Source: JAMBLL01 sp964460075 (GTDB lineage: Bacteria; Actinomycetota; Acidimicrobiia; Spongiisociales; UBA5794). Taken from it: DNA of 5,558 nt. The DNA lies in NCBI GenBank assembly GCA_964460075.1, contig CAYWPC010000051.1:1-5558 (forward strand), written 5' to 3'. Below, in pieces: positions 1 to 5,282 of this stretch. How positions within the stretch are numbered: position 1 is the first letter of the stretch; the number at the start of each line of letters is the position of its first letter. A program made the translations under genes and the position numbers. The notes under the pieces are model-generated. The model did not search any database. It worked only from the letters and a program-made list of their open reading frames with translations, and was not told the origin of the DNA.

Positions 1-49
1 CGGACTGTTAATCCGTTTGTCGTGGGTTCAAGTCCCACCCCCGGAGCCA
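1..49 (+). tRNA. tRNA-Asn (anticodon GTT), 3' portion only
   Basis: This is the 3' half of a tRNA gene cut by the window edge. Bases 1-16 give most of the anticodon arm: stem CGGA, seven-base loop CTGTTAA at 5-11 with anticodon GTT at 7-9, then TCCGT. A five-base variable loop follows (17-21). The T arm has a perfect five-pair stem (22-26 with 34-38) around TTCAAGT. Bases 39-45 are the 3' strand of the acceptor stem, 46 is the discriminator G, and 47-49 are an encoded CCA. The GTT anticodon reads asparagine codons. The D arm and 5' acceptor strand lie outside the window, so acceptor pairing cannot be checked. Confidence 0.92.
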
Positions 50-107
50 TGGGACCCAAGTGGGGCAAGGGTTTCGAGCGCGATGGGGGAGACTCGTATC
101 TTTTTGG

Positions 108-130
108 GGGACGCGCTCAGGACGCGTTTC
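108..130 (+). other. Hairpin downstream of the tRNA gene
   Basis: Bases 108-115 can pair with 123-130 around a seven-base loop (116-122). Five pairs are Watson-Crick (ACGCG with CGCGT), followed by two G-U pairs and one G-C pair. A short T run (101-105) lies just upstream, and T127-T129 fall inside the 3' arm, but no T tract follows the hairpin. It could contribute to tRNA 3' processing or termination, or be chance. Apart from this and the hairpin at 236-267, I see no gene between the tRNA and hipA. Confidence 0.25.
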
Positions 131-235
131 GGATACAGGTACCGGAACTTGACATCCGCGCAACAGCTCGTCGTGCTGTTTCGGTTCACGATGGCTGCGC
201 CATGTTCCCCAGTTCCGCAGAATCGGGGTAAGGCG

Positions 236-267
236 GCTGACTCGGAAATCGCTACGTCCGAGTCAGC
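236..267 (-). terminator. Hairpin terminator of the hipBA operon, possibly bidirectional
   Basis: GCTGACTCGG (236-245) pairs perfectly with CCGAGTCAGC (258-267). An extra A-T pair (246/257) closes an 11-bp stem over a 10-base loop. The last codons of hipA lie in one arm and its TAG stop (252-254) is in the loop. On the minus strand no strong U tract follows, so it is not a textbook intrinsic terminator. On the plus strand it is followed by GTTCTTG, somewhat T-rich, so it may also stop read-through from the tRNA side. The perfect stem at a gene end supports termination or 3'-end protection. Confidence 0.55.
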
Positions 268-1514
268 GTTCTTGCGTCCTTGGCGGCATCATGTTCGAAG
301 GCGAGTTCCATGGAGTCCATCTCACTGGTGGAGAGTCCGGTGTGTTTCGCTACGGTCCGCCATCGGCTGACGGCTCGTTCGACGTCAGAGATCACTTCGA
401 TCGCGGCGTCTTGTCCGAGGCGGAAGTAGGGAGCGACTTCCAGCAGGAGATCGACGCTCGCCTCCGTTTCGACTTCGTTGATTGCTGTGCTGAGATCCTT
501 CGGTCCTGGGGCCGGGTCTGGGTTGATGTCGAATGCCGGGGATAGTCGCCACGCCCCGCTCCCGACGTATAGGAAGGCGTGGTTTCTGAGATGGTCATCA
601 GTGTTCGAGATCAGTACATAGAACACGATGCGGCGCCACAGTTGGTGGAGGTCGTTGGTGGCATGAGGTGATCGCTCTTCAATGGTCTCGGCGATATCGA
701 GGTAGCTGCGCTCATCGCCCTCACGCGCTTCAAGCATGGTGAGCGCACTGGCATAGCCGATACGTTGTCCAGTGAGTGTTCGATCGAAACGGTCTACGAT
801 TAGTACAGATCGGTTTGCGACTTTGATCAGTTCTGAGCGTGGCACCTCGACCCCTGCGTCCGCGGCCAGGCGGAGGGCTACGCGTTCCCATGCCATGACG
901 TTCCAGGTGTCGGCGCTCGTTGCAGGGAACTTCGCAATAGCGACCCGACCGTCAGGAGCGATGATGTGCGTCTTGGGACGCGCCCCACCCAGAGAGCTGC
1001 CAGCTCGGACGAGTCGCCTCAGCTCGGATGCTGCTGCTGTATCTGTCGCAACGCTTGCCGCAACGTCGAGAAGCTCCGGAAGATCCGTCACCGCCGGTAT
1101 GCCGACATCGTCATCTTCTAGGTAGCTGCCCGTTTGTGCATCGCGGAATCGCAGGGCTCCTTGGCGAAGGTCGTCGCGAACTCCGAGGAGGAACGCGAAC
1201 TCCGAAGGGCTTCGAGGAGTATCTCCAGCAGACGATGCGCGCTGTCGTTCTCTACGCACGATCAGGTTGCGCCCCCATCGATCTGGAGCCGAGTCGCGGA
1301 AGGCGTTGAATAGTCCTAGACCCACTGGCGTGTGAAGCGCACCTGTGACCAGGGGAAGTGCGGGATCCAACGCGTACGCGTCAGGACGTACCAGGTACGC
1401 CTGGTCGTAGTAGAACGTAGCGGACTCAGTCGAGCGACGGCGATGCGAATGAAGTCGTCCGGCGAGTACATCGGCGCCGGCGAGCGAGGCAACGACATCG
1501 ACTTCTGATATCAC
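252..1514 (-). CDS. hipA: HipA-family serine/threonine kinase toxin of a type II toxin-antitoxin system
   Basis: The 420-residue product has the layout of HipA toxins, close to the usual length of about 440. Residues 10-90 match the HipA N-subdomain 1 (for example LVRPDAYALDPALPL and DSAPDRWGRNLI). The kinase-like part follows: Ser-rich loop SSLGGARPK (173-181), where Ser174 aligns with the autophosphorylated Ser150 of E. coli HipA; ATP-binding lysine in AKFP (Lys195); VDRFDR (240-245); catalytic NTDDHLRN (304-311), with Asp306 and Asn311 matching Asp309 and Asn314; and metal-binding Asp329 in PAFDINPD. All key residues are present, so an active kinase is likely. E. coli HipA phosphorylates glutamyl-tRNA synthetase and halts translation; whether this one has that target is not visible here. 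The start is GTG at 1514, overlapping the antitoxin stop as GTGA (translational coupling), with AAAAGG about ten bases upstream. The gene shares hipB's promoter and ends in the 236-267 hairpin. Confidence 0.94.
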   Translation of the reverse strand: MISEVDVVASLAGADVLAGRLHSHRRRSTESATFYYDQAYLVRPDAYALDPALPLVTGALHTPVGLGLFNAFRDSAPDRWGRNLIVRRERQRASSAGDTPRSPSEFAFLLGVRDDLRQGALRFRDAQTGSYLEDDDVGIPAVTDLPELLDVAASVATDTAAASELRRLVRAGSSLGGARPKTHIIAPDGRVAIAKFPATSADTWNVMAWERVALRLAADAGVEVPRSELIKVANRSVLIVDRFDRTLTGQRIGYASALTMLEAREGDERSYLDIAETIEERSPHATNDLHQLWRRIVFYVLISNTDDHLRNHAFLYVGSGAWRLSPAFDINPDPAPGPKDLSTAINEVETEASVDLLLEVAPYFRLGQDAAIEVISDVERAVSRWRTVAKHTGLSTSEMDSMELAFEHDAAKDARTLTRT

Positions 1515-1825
1515 GCGCCCGGTGCCTTTTTGTGGCGCACGCGCTTGGGCAAAGCCTCGTCGGCGCGGAGCCGACCCACATCTGACTCATACGGGTCGAG
1601 TGACGTGACAAGCTGATCAAGAACACCCAGAGCGCGCGCGACGCGCAGCAACGTCCCAAGGTTCGCACCATCTCCCGCCTCGAGACGCAAGACCGTTGTC
1701 CGTCCAACACCGGCACGGTCTGCCACTTCTTCCACAGTGAGGTGTTGGAGCAGACGCCAGGTTCTCAGATCTTCGCCAACTTGAAGCTGCGCTCGCCGGA
1801 TTCTTCTCGGCGTCGGGGTGTTCAC
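1511..1825 (-). CDS. hipB: HipB-like XRE-family antitoxin and autorepressor
   Basis: This 104-residue protein has one Cro/C1-type helix-turn-helix at about residues 17-72. The core (29-50) runs LTVEEVADRAGVGRTTVLRLEAG, with the recognition helix at GRTTVLRLE. The rest of the domain is DGANLGTLLRVARALGVLD. The tail (91-104) is basic, with LPKRVRHKK, as in many HipB proteins. It should bind its own promoter as a dimer and sequester the HipA encoded next to it; HipBA complexes normally co-repress the operon. The start is GTG at 1825, supported by a strong ribosome site AGAGGAGG (minus strand, 1835-1842) nine bases upstream. It is the first gene of the operon and overlaps hipA by four bases, the order seen in E. 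coli hipBA. Family membership is clear; DNA specificity is inferred from the inverted repeats upstream. Confidence 0.91.
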   Translation of the reverse strand: MNTPTPRRIRRAQLQVGEDLRTWRLLQHLTVEEVADRAGVGRTTVLRLEAGDGANLGTLLRVARALGVLDQLVTSLDPYESDVGRLRADEALPKRVRHKKAPGA

Positions 1826-1851
1826 TGTTGATATCCTCCTCTAAAAGCTCA

Positions 1852-1867
1852 GTTATACAACGCTAAC
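1852..1867. promoter_or_regulatory. Candidate HipB operator, promoter-proximal (GTTA-N8-TAAC)
   Basis: A perfect four-base inverted repeat with an 8-base spacer lies between the promoter and the hipB ribosome site. E. coli HipB operators are TATCC-N8-GGATA, so the spacing matches but the arm bases do not. Its centre (1859.5) is exactly 20 bp, about two helical turns, from the centre of the repeat at 1871-1888, which would place two dimers on the same DNA face. Four-base arms alone occur often by chance; the shared spacer and phasing are the support. Confidence 0.35.
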
Positions 1868-1868
1868 A

Positions 1869-1897
1869 CATATAAGATCACAATTATAGGATGTTAA
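1869..1897 (-). promoter_or_regulatory. Candidate hipBA promoter
   Basis: On the minus strand TTAACA (1892-1897, five of six matches to TTGACA) is followed after 17 bases by TATATG (1869-1874, four of six matches to TATAAT). A perfect TATAAT (1883-1888) is also present but lacks a recognisable -35 at 15-18 bases. The region is clearly AT-rich against a GC-rich background. Either arrangement puts the start site 30-50 bases upstream of the hipB ribosome site and under the inverted repeats. Confidence 0.4.
1871..1888. promoter_or_regulatory. Candidate HipB operator, promoter-overlapping (TATAA-N8-TTATA)
   Basis: A perfect five-base inverted repeat with an 8-base spacer, flanked by a looser AACA (1865-1868) and TGTT (1892-1895) pair. 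It has the same N8 geometry as E. coli hip operators and sits between and over the candidate -35 and -10 elements of hipB, so a bound HipB dimer would block RNA polymerase. The half-site TTATA occurs a third time at 1853-1857. AT-rich arms also resemble promoter sequence, so some of the symmetry may be coincidental. Confidence 0.45.
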
Positions 1898-1916
1898 GGT
1901 TCATAAGGGGTGGATT

Positions 1917-2036
1917 ATGCGGGTCGATCAGTACATCCTGCTCCTCACACGCACCTGCTCGCCTGTGGCAGATGGGAGGAGGGGCGGTCGTACCGTGATC
2001 ACGAGCGTCAGGGTGAGGTGGCGCATCCATCAATGA
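1917..2036 (+). CDS. Possible 39-residue small ORF divergent from hipB
   Basis: An ATG at 1917 is preceded by AAGGGG (1905-1910) six bases upstream, a plausible ribosome site, and opens a 39-codon frame ending with TGA at 2034-2036. The peptide begins MRVDQYILLLTRTC and is arginine-rich toward its end. It has no recognisable domain and no convincing transmembrane stretch. It starts at the right edge of the hipBA control region and points the opposite way. It could be a small peptide gene, a decayed gene start, or chance. It is not in frame with the DUF418 remnant that follows and does not look like a YeiB N-terminus. Confidence 0.18.
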   Translation: MRVDQYILLLTRTCSPVADGRRGGRTVITSVRVRWRIHQ

Positions 2037-2742
2037 TGGCTCCGGACCCCGATGTGCGACGGCACGAGAATGGCTCCGCGATTGGACGGTGCTGTGGTCT
2101 GGGGTGGTTGCGATTGCGGTGCAGGGCACGGTTCCTGCCGACGGTGCCGGGCTCGGAACCTACTGGTTCACCAACGGCGACTCTATGTCCGATGCGGTCG
2201 GATTCTTCCTGCTCAACGACTTCTTCACGCGAGCCTTCGGAATGATGTTGATCGGTGTCTCGGTGTATCGCCTCGGTGCGCTCCAAGGTACCGCGCCGGC
2301 CGCTGACTATTGGAAGATGGTTCGCTGGGGCCTTGGGATCGGCTTGCCGGTCGCCGTTCTTGGCTTAGTGATCCAGGCGGCGAACGGATTCTCTCCGAGC
2401 ATCGCGGTCATCGGCGAAATTCCCAACACGATCGCCACCATCCCGGTCGTCGTGGGCTACGTTGGGCTCATCTCCCTATGGAATCGACGTACCACGACGT
2501 GGCTCCACGAACGGGTTCGAGCAGCTGGGCGGATGGCACTGACCAACTACCTCACGCAGACCCTTATTGGGGTTCTTGCGCTGCGCGGCGTCCTGGGGAA
2601 TCACGACTTCGATCGAGCCGAGATCGCGCTATTCGTCATAGCAGTGTGGGCGATCCAGATCCTGTGGTCCAAGGTATGGCTGGACCATTTCGCCTACGGG
2701 CCAGCCGAATGGGCATGGCGATCCGCTACCTATCGCAGGTAN
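2017..2742 (+). pseudogene. YeiB/DUF418-family membrane protein, N-terminal half missing
   Basis: The frame is open from just after a TGA at 2014-2016 and its first start codon is GTG at 2089, giving 217 residues. From that GTG the protein matches the C-terminal DUF418 domain of YeiB-like membrane proteins: NDFFTRAFGMMLIGVSVYRLGAL (43-65), GRMALTNYL (147-155) and the terminal FAYGPAEWAWRSATY (201-215). About four to five hydrophobic segments are visible (near 46-66, 79-97, 115-131, 152-168 and 178-195). Full-length members have about 385 residues, so roughly 150-170 N-terminal residues are absent, and no other frame upstream supplies them. No clear ribosome site precedes GTG 2089. The last codon is TA plus the first N of the gap; family members end about here, so TAA or TAG is likely. 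The family's role is poorly defined (membrane, possibly transport). I infer a remnant truncated on the side facing hipBA; a real short protein is less likely. Confidence 0.75.
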
Positions 2743-2841
2743 NNNNNNNNNNNNNNNNNNNNNNNNNNNNNNNNNNNNNNNNNNNNNNNNNNNNNNNNNN
2801 NNNNNNNNNNNNNNNNNNNNNNNNNNNNNNNNNNNNNNNNN
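2742..2841. other. Assembly gap (100 N)
   Basis: Exactly 100 undetermined bases. This length is the common placeholder for a scaffold gap of unknown size, so distance across it is not known. Any open frame drawn through it, including one joining the DUF418 gene to the codons at 2842-2883, is an artefact of translating N. Confidence 0.98.
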
Positions 2842-2883
2842 CCTGCCGTACCACAGGCCGGGAACCTGAATCAGCAGTGGTAG
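2842..2883 (+). CDS. Possible C-terminal end of an unseen upstream gene
   Basis: Right of the gap the first frame reads PAVPQAGNLNQQW and then TAG at 2881-2883, 12 bases before the ATG of the 306-residue lipoprotein gene. If this is the tail of a real gene, the two would form an operon. Thirteen residues are too few to identify a family, and nothing proves it is coding. Confidence 0.18.
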   Translation, partial: PAVPQAGNLNQQW

Positions 2884-2895
2884 CGTCGAAGGGTC

Positions 2896-3816
2896 ATGAA
2901 ACGGATTGCGCTGGTGGTTGTGCTCGTGTTGGTCGCCTCGGCGTGTGCTCGCGAGACAACCAACACTCCCGGTACCGACGGAGGCCAGACGGTCACCGGC
3001 CCGGTCCAAGGATCGACGGTCGGATATGAGAGGCCCCCGGACCTGGTCATCACCACAGGTGGCAAAGAACTCGCCCTCGGTGCCTACAGCTACTGCTGGT
3101 CGAGCCAGAGCGGAGACGACAGACAGGTGGTGTGTGCCGACGGGGTACCCCAGGATCCGCTTCCGAGTATCACGCTTCCGAAAGCCGGTGATCTCACCAT
3201 GACCTTCCCACTGCTGTGGAACCTCGAGGCATGGCTCTATCCGGATGGCGACTTCTGCAATGGAGGCTTCGTGCTACAGGTAGAACCCAACGGTCGACCG
3301 ATCGATCTGCTTGGGCCGCAGGGATCGTACCGCGTCGAGTTGTTCGGTCGTGGTGAGGAAGGCGACGCCGTATGGGCATTCGAGCTGACGACGAATCGCG
3401 ACGCACGAGTGCCGGAACCCTACGGCCAGGTGTTCTGGTATCCATCAGGACGCGACCTTGAGGCTGGAAGTCCCTTCGCTGCCCTCATCGGCAACCTGGT
3501 CACACCACCAGGTGATGTCTCCGCGACGGTGTCGGTCGCAGCAGGCAACGGGGACGTGCAGGAATTCCCTCTCTCGCCCACCGAGATCGGGACGTGCTGG
3601 CAGGGCACTGTCGCCTTCGATGCAGGGGCAGGCTTCACGGAGAGTGTCCTGACTCTCGGGCCTGCGCCATACGATCTGATGGTCAAGGCATTGATCGATG
3701 GGTCGACGGTCATCGTCGAACCGCTGCGTTGGCCAGACGATTTTCCAGCGAACAGCAACGAATCCCCCCGACTGACCGCTACGGGTACTGGAGACTTCGA
3801 AGGTTCGAGTGAGTAA
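2896..3816 (+). CDS. Secreted lipoprotein of unknown function (306 aa)
   Basis: The N-terminus is a typical lipoprotein signal peptide: MKR, a hydrophobic run, then lipobox ASA-Cys with Cys17 as the lipidated residue. After a flexible Thr/Gly-rich linker (18-45) the mature protein appears to have two beta-rich parts, about 48-168 and 172-280. The first holds a Cys pair in YCWSS and VVCADG (Cys67 and Cys80) that could form a disulfide; Cys121 and Cys234 may form another. The tail (281-306) is Ser/Thr/Glu-rich and probably disordered. I recognise no enzyme motif. CWS...CADG near the mature N-terminus occurs, to my recollection, in uncharacterised actinobacterial lipoproteins; I cannot name a family. 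The start is ATG 2896 with GAAGGG (2888-2893) unusually close, two bases before it. It may be cotranscribed with whatever ends at 2883. The frame is intact throughout, unlike the next genes. An envelope-anchored extracellular role is inferred from the lipobox alone. Confidence 0.86.
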   Translation: MKRIALVVVLVLVASACARETTNTPGTDGGQTVTGPVQGSTVGYERPPDLVITTGGKELALGAYSYCWSSQSGDDRQVVCADGVPQDPLPSITLPKAGDLTMTFPLLWNLEAWLYPDGDFCNGGFVLQVEPNGRPIDLLGPQGSYRVELFGRGEEGDAVWAFELTTNRDARVPEPYGQVFWYPSGRDLEAGSPFAALIGNLVTPPGDVSATVSVAAGNGDVQEFPLSPTEIGTCWQGTVAFDAGAGFTESVLTLGPAPYDLMVKALIDGSTVIVEPLRWPDDFPANSNESPRLTATGTGDFEGSSE

Positions 3817-3938
3817 GAGCCAGCCACCGGGTCGATGCGTTTGGACCTGGGCGATGGAATCCAACGTCACCCATCCGCTCGCCTCACCACAGCGAATATT
3901 GGGGCCGTCGCCCTGGAGCCATTCGCCTCTTGCGGCGG

Positions 3939-3960
3939 TGACAGCTCCGAAGGGCTGTCG
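3939..3960. terminator. Hairpin between convergent genes, candidate bidirectional terminator
   Basis: GACAGCTC (3940-3947) pairs with GGGCTGTC (3952-3959) around the stable tetraloop CGAA, with one internal G-U pair and a possible outer T-G pair (3939/3960). It lies between the plus-strand lipoprotein gene ending at 3816 and the minus-strand small lipoprotein gene ending at 4074, where a shared terminator would be expected. Neither side has a T tract. Elsewhere in 3817-4073 I see no convincing gene on either strand. Confidence 0.42.
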
Positions 3961-4073
3961 GCGGAGATGACACCTCAAGCATCGAGCGGTCGATCGGATC
4001 GCTGGGCCCTTGGACGCACGTGCTACCCCGGATCCGCGACGCGGTAGAGATTGCGAAAGGTTTTGGTCTGGCG

Positions 4074-4404
4074 CTATTGCGTGGGCGTATCACCCAACAC
4101 GACGGTGGCCAGCAGCTCGTCTGCCATGTCGAGGAAACCTTCAAGGCCTGAATTGCCTGGGAATATGGCCATGATCGCAAGTACGCCACTGTCGATGGGG
4201 ACCAGCGTGAATCTGATTTGGCGACCGTTGCTCAACCTGCGAGCAGCGCTGCCGCTTCAAGACCGATCGTCGCGCCATCGGGAGCTGATGTCGTCGACTG
4301 GGTAGTCGCTTGGTGGCCGGAGACAGCTGATCGGGCGTCGTGGTGTTGCTGCATGCGGTGAGAACGAGCACCAGCGCCGCAATGAACACCACCTTCGCGA
4401 TCAT
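4074..4404 (-). pseudogene. Small lipoprotein gene with two apparent single-base losses
   Basis: ATG at 4404 has an excellent ribosome site, AAGGAGA (minus strand, 4411-4417), six bases upstream. It opens a clear lipoprotein signal peptide: MIAKVVFIAALVLVLTAC with Cys18 lipidated, then SNTTTPDQLSPATK. In that frame the following residues turn Arg/Gln-rich and unnatural. One frame over reads ATTQSTTSAPDGATIGLE and AAALLAG, a typical Ser/Thr linker running into a helix. The third frame then reads LSNGRQIRFTLVPIDSGV and LAIMAIFPGNSGLEGF and LDMADELLATVVLGDTPTQ, ending at TAG 4074-4076. Both switches go the same way and each is repaired by one added base: near 4310 (AAGCG from AAGGCG) and near 4240 (GGTTG from GGTTTG or GGGTTG). 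Repaired, the product is 110 residues, an N-terminal anchor plus a small alpha/beta domain of unknown function. Short runs at both sites suggest sequencing undercalls; true decay is the alternative. Confidence 0.66.
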
Positions 4405-4619
4405 CGTGGCTCTCCTTTTCGATCCAACGCGACACGTACCGCAGGATCCACAGGTGGGTGAGTCAATGTGTGTGACCTTGCTTGTCCGTCCGCCCGGCAC
4501 ACCCACACACGTCTCTGTCGAAGGTTCACACGAGGTACCTGGCACGTCCAGGCCACTGTTGTCGTCGTGACGATTGACGATATGGCGTTTCTCTGCCTCC
4601 TTGCTCAAGTGGCCGACAG
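4405..4619 (-). other. Non-coding spacer upstream of the small lipoprotein gene, with a -35-like element
   Basis: The minus strand carries TTGACT (complement of 4460-4465), five of six matches to a -35, about 55 bases upstream of the lipoprotein start. No good -10 sits at 16-19 bases, so promoter status is weak. A GTGTGTG (4468-4474) and CACACAC (4504-4510) pair could fold as a long-loop hairpin; this is simple sequence and may mean nothing. I see no convincing gene here. The minus frame open from GTG 4629 into the lipoprotein lacks a ribosome site and reads as non-coding. Confidence 0.35.
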
Positions 4620-4644
4620 GCTGAACCACGCGTGAGGGTTCAGT
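4620..4644 (-). terminator. Hairpin downstream of the SRPBCC gene
   Basis: CTGAACC (4621-4627) pairs perfectly with GGTTCAG (4637-4643) over a nine-base loop, and a G-T pair (4620/4644) can extend the stem. It begins about 30 bases past the SRPBCC stop codon on the minus strand. There is no T tract, so it is a candidate terminator or 3'-stabilising structure only. Confidence 0.42.
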
Positions 4645-4673
4645 GGAAGAGCATCACGCATGTCTCGATTCGG

Positions 4674-5123
4674 CTACTCGGCTGTCGCGATGCGCTCGCT
4701 CTCTCGTCGGAGACCTTTGGCCAACCCGACGATCCCCTTGCGCATCTGCTTGTCCGTGTAGCTCTTTGCGAGCCGACCCACCCGGTTGGGTGTGTAGGTG
4801 TAGTGAATGATTAGCTCCGTGCCTTCCTTGTCTGGCTCGATGTTGAAATCGGCCACGGCACCCGAGATCGGCAGCTTGAAGGTCTCGTAGAGATTCACGG
4901 TCAAACGCTTGTTCGGTTCGTGTCGGTCGATGCGCTCGTTGACGCTGCCGAAGGGAGAGAAATTGCAGTGCCGCGTGGAACCCTGGCTCACGGGTCCTTC
5001 GGACGTCAGCTCTGAGGTGGTGACGCCAGGGCTCCACCGTTGGATATCTCCGAAGTCGTGGAGAACGGTCCACACCGCCTCGACAGGCGCCTCGATGTGG
5101 TGAGTAATCGTGAATTCTGGCAA
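4674..5123 (-). CDS. SRPBCC-fold protein, polyketide cyclase/dehydrase-like
   Basis: The 149-residue product has the START/SRPBCC pattern of the polyketide-cyclase-2 type families. Strand and helix at the start are FTITHHIEAPVEAVWTVLHD (4-23) with FGDIQRWSPGV (24-34). GSTRHCNF (48-55) and NERIDRHEPNKRL (62-74) are mid-domain strands, ADFNIEP (91-97) and TELIIHYTYTP (102-112) are later strands, and the long C-terminal helix covers about 114-142. The fold makes a pocket for a small hydrophobic ligand; the ligand is unknown, and no catalytic residue can be assigned. There is no signal peptide, so it is cytoplasmic. I place the start at TTG 5123 because GGAAGGA (minus strand, 5131-5137) sits seven bases upstream and the product then begins in the family's usual way. 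Starts at 5174 or 5192 add a basic, unconserved stretch. It lies 159 bases after the AraC-type gene on the same strand and may be its regulatory target. Confidence 0.88.
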   Translation of the reverse strand: MPEFTITHHIEAPVEAVWTVLHDFGDIQRWSPGVTTSELTSEGPVSQGSTRHCNFSPFGSVNERIDRHEPNKRLTVNLYETFKLPISGAVADFNIEPDKEGTELIIHYTYTPNRVGRLAKSYTDKQMRKGIVGLAKGLRRESERIATAE

Positions 5124-5282
5124 ACGCGTGTCCTTCCGTCGCAGTATCGCCAACCGGGTTCGAACGGTGCTCATTCCATAAAGGCCACCCATCGGGGGCG
5201 GGAGCGATTCGACTTTGTGGCAACGTCACAGTGGTCGTCGGTACCGACCCGGACGATGTGGCAGCGACTGTTGGCTCCTCGC

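Noticed and set aside
17..370. Plus-strand ORFs running from the tRNA gene into the hipA end (also 22-231)
   Set aside because: They overlap the tRNA, have no ribosome site and give low-complexity, Arg/Pro-rich products typical of shadow frames.
291..1309. Several plus-strand ORFs antisense to hipA (291-545, 772-1125, 1028-1309)
   Set aside because: hipA shows all expected family motifs across the same bases; these frames have no recognisable domain.
2089..2883. Single 264-residue protein spanning the gap
   Set aside because: The frame is continuous only because N codons are translated as unknown; gap length is arbitrary and the DUF418 family ends at the gap edge.
3420..3978. Minus-strand ORFs antisense to the 306-residue lipoprotein and its downstream region
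   Set aside because: The plus-strand gene has a clear signal peptide and natural composition; the antisense products do not.
3835..4047. Plus-strand 70-residue ORF after the lipoprotein gene
   Set aside because: No ribosome site, no domain, unnatural composition, and it contains the hairpin at 3939-3960.
4230..4320. Programmed ribosomal frameshifting in the small lipoprotein gene
   Set aside because: Two shifts would be needed, and neither site shows a slippery heptamer with a downstream structure; base loss is simpler.
4467..4510. GTGTGTG/CACACAC inverted pair as a regulatory hairpin
   Set aside because: Simple repeat sequence with a 29-base loop; easily chance.
4141..4629. 162-residue minus-strand ORF covering the small lipoprotein region
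   Set aside because: Its first 75 residues lie upstream of a clear ribosome site and signal peptide at 4404, and its last 55 or so residues are in the wrong frame after the first apparent base loss.
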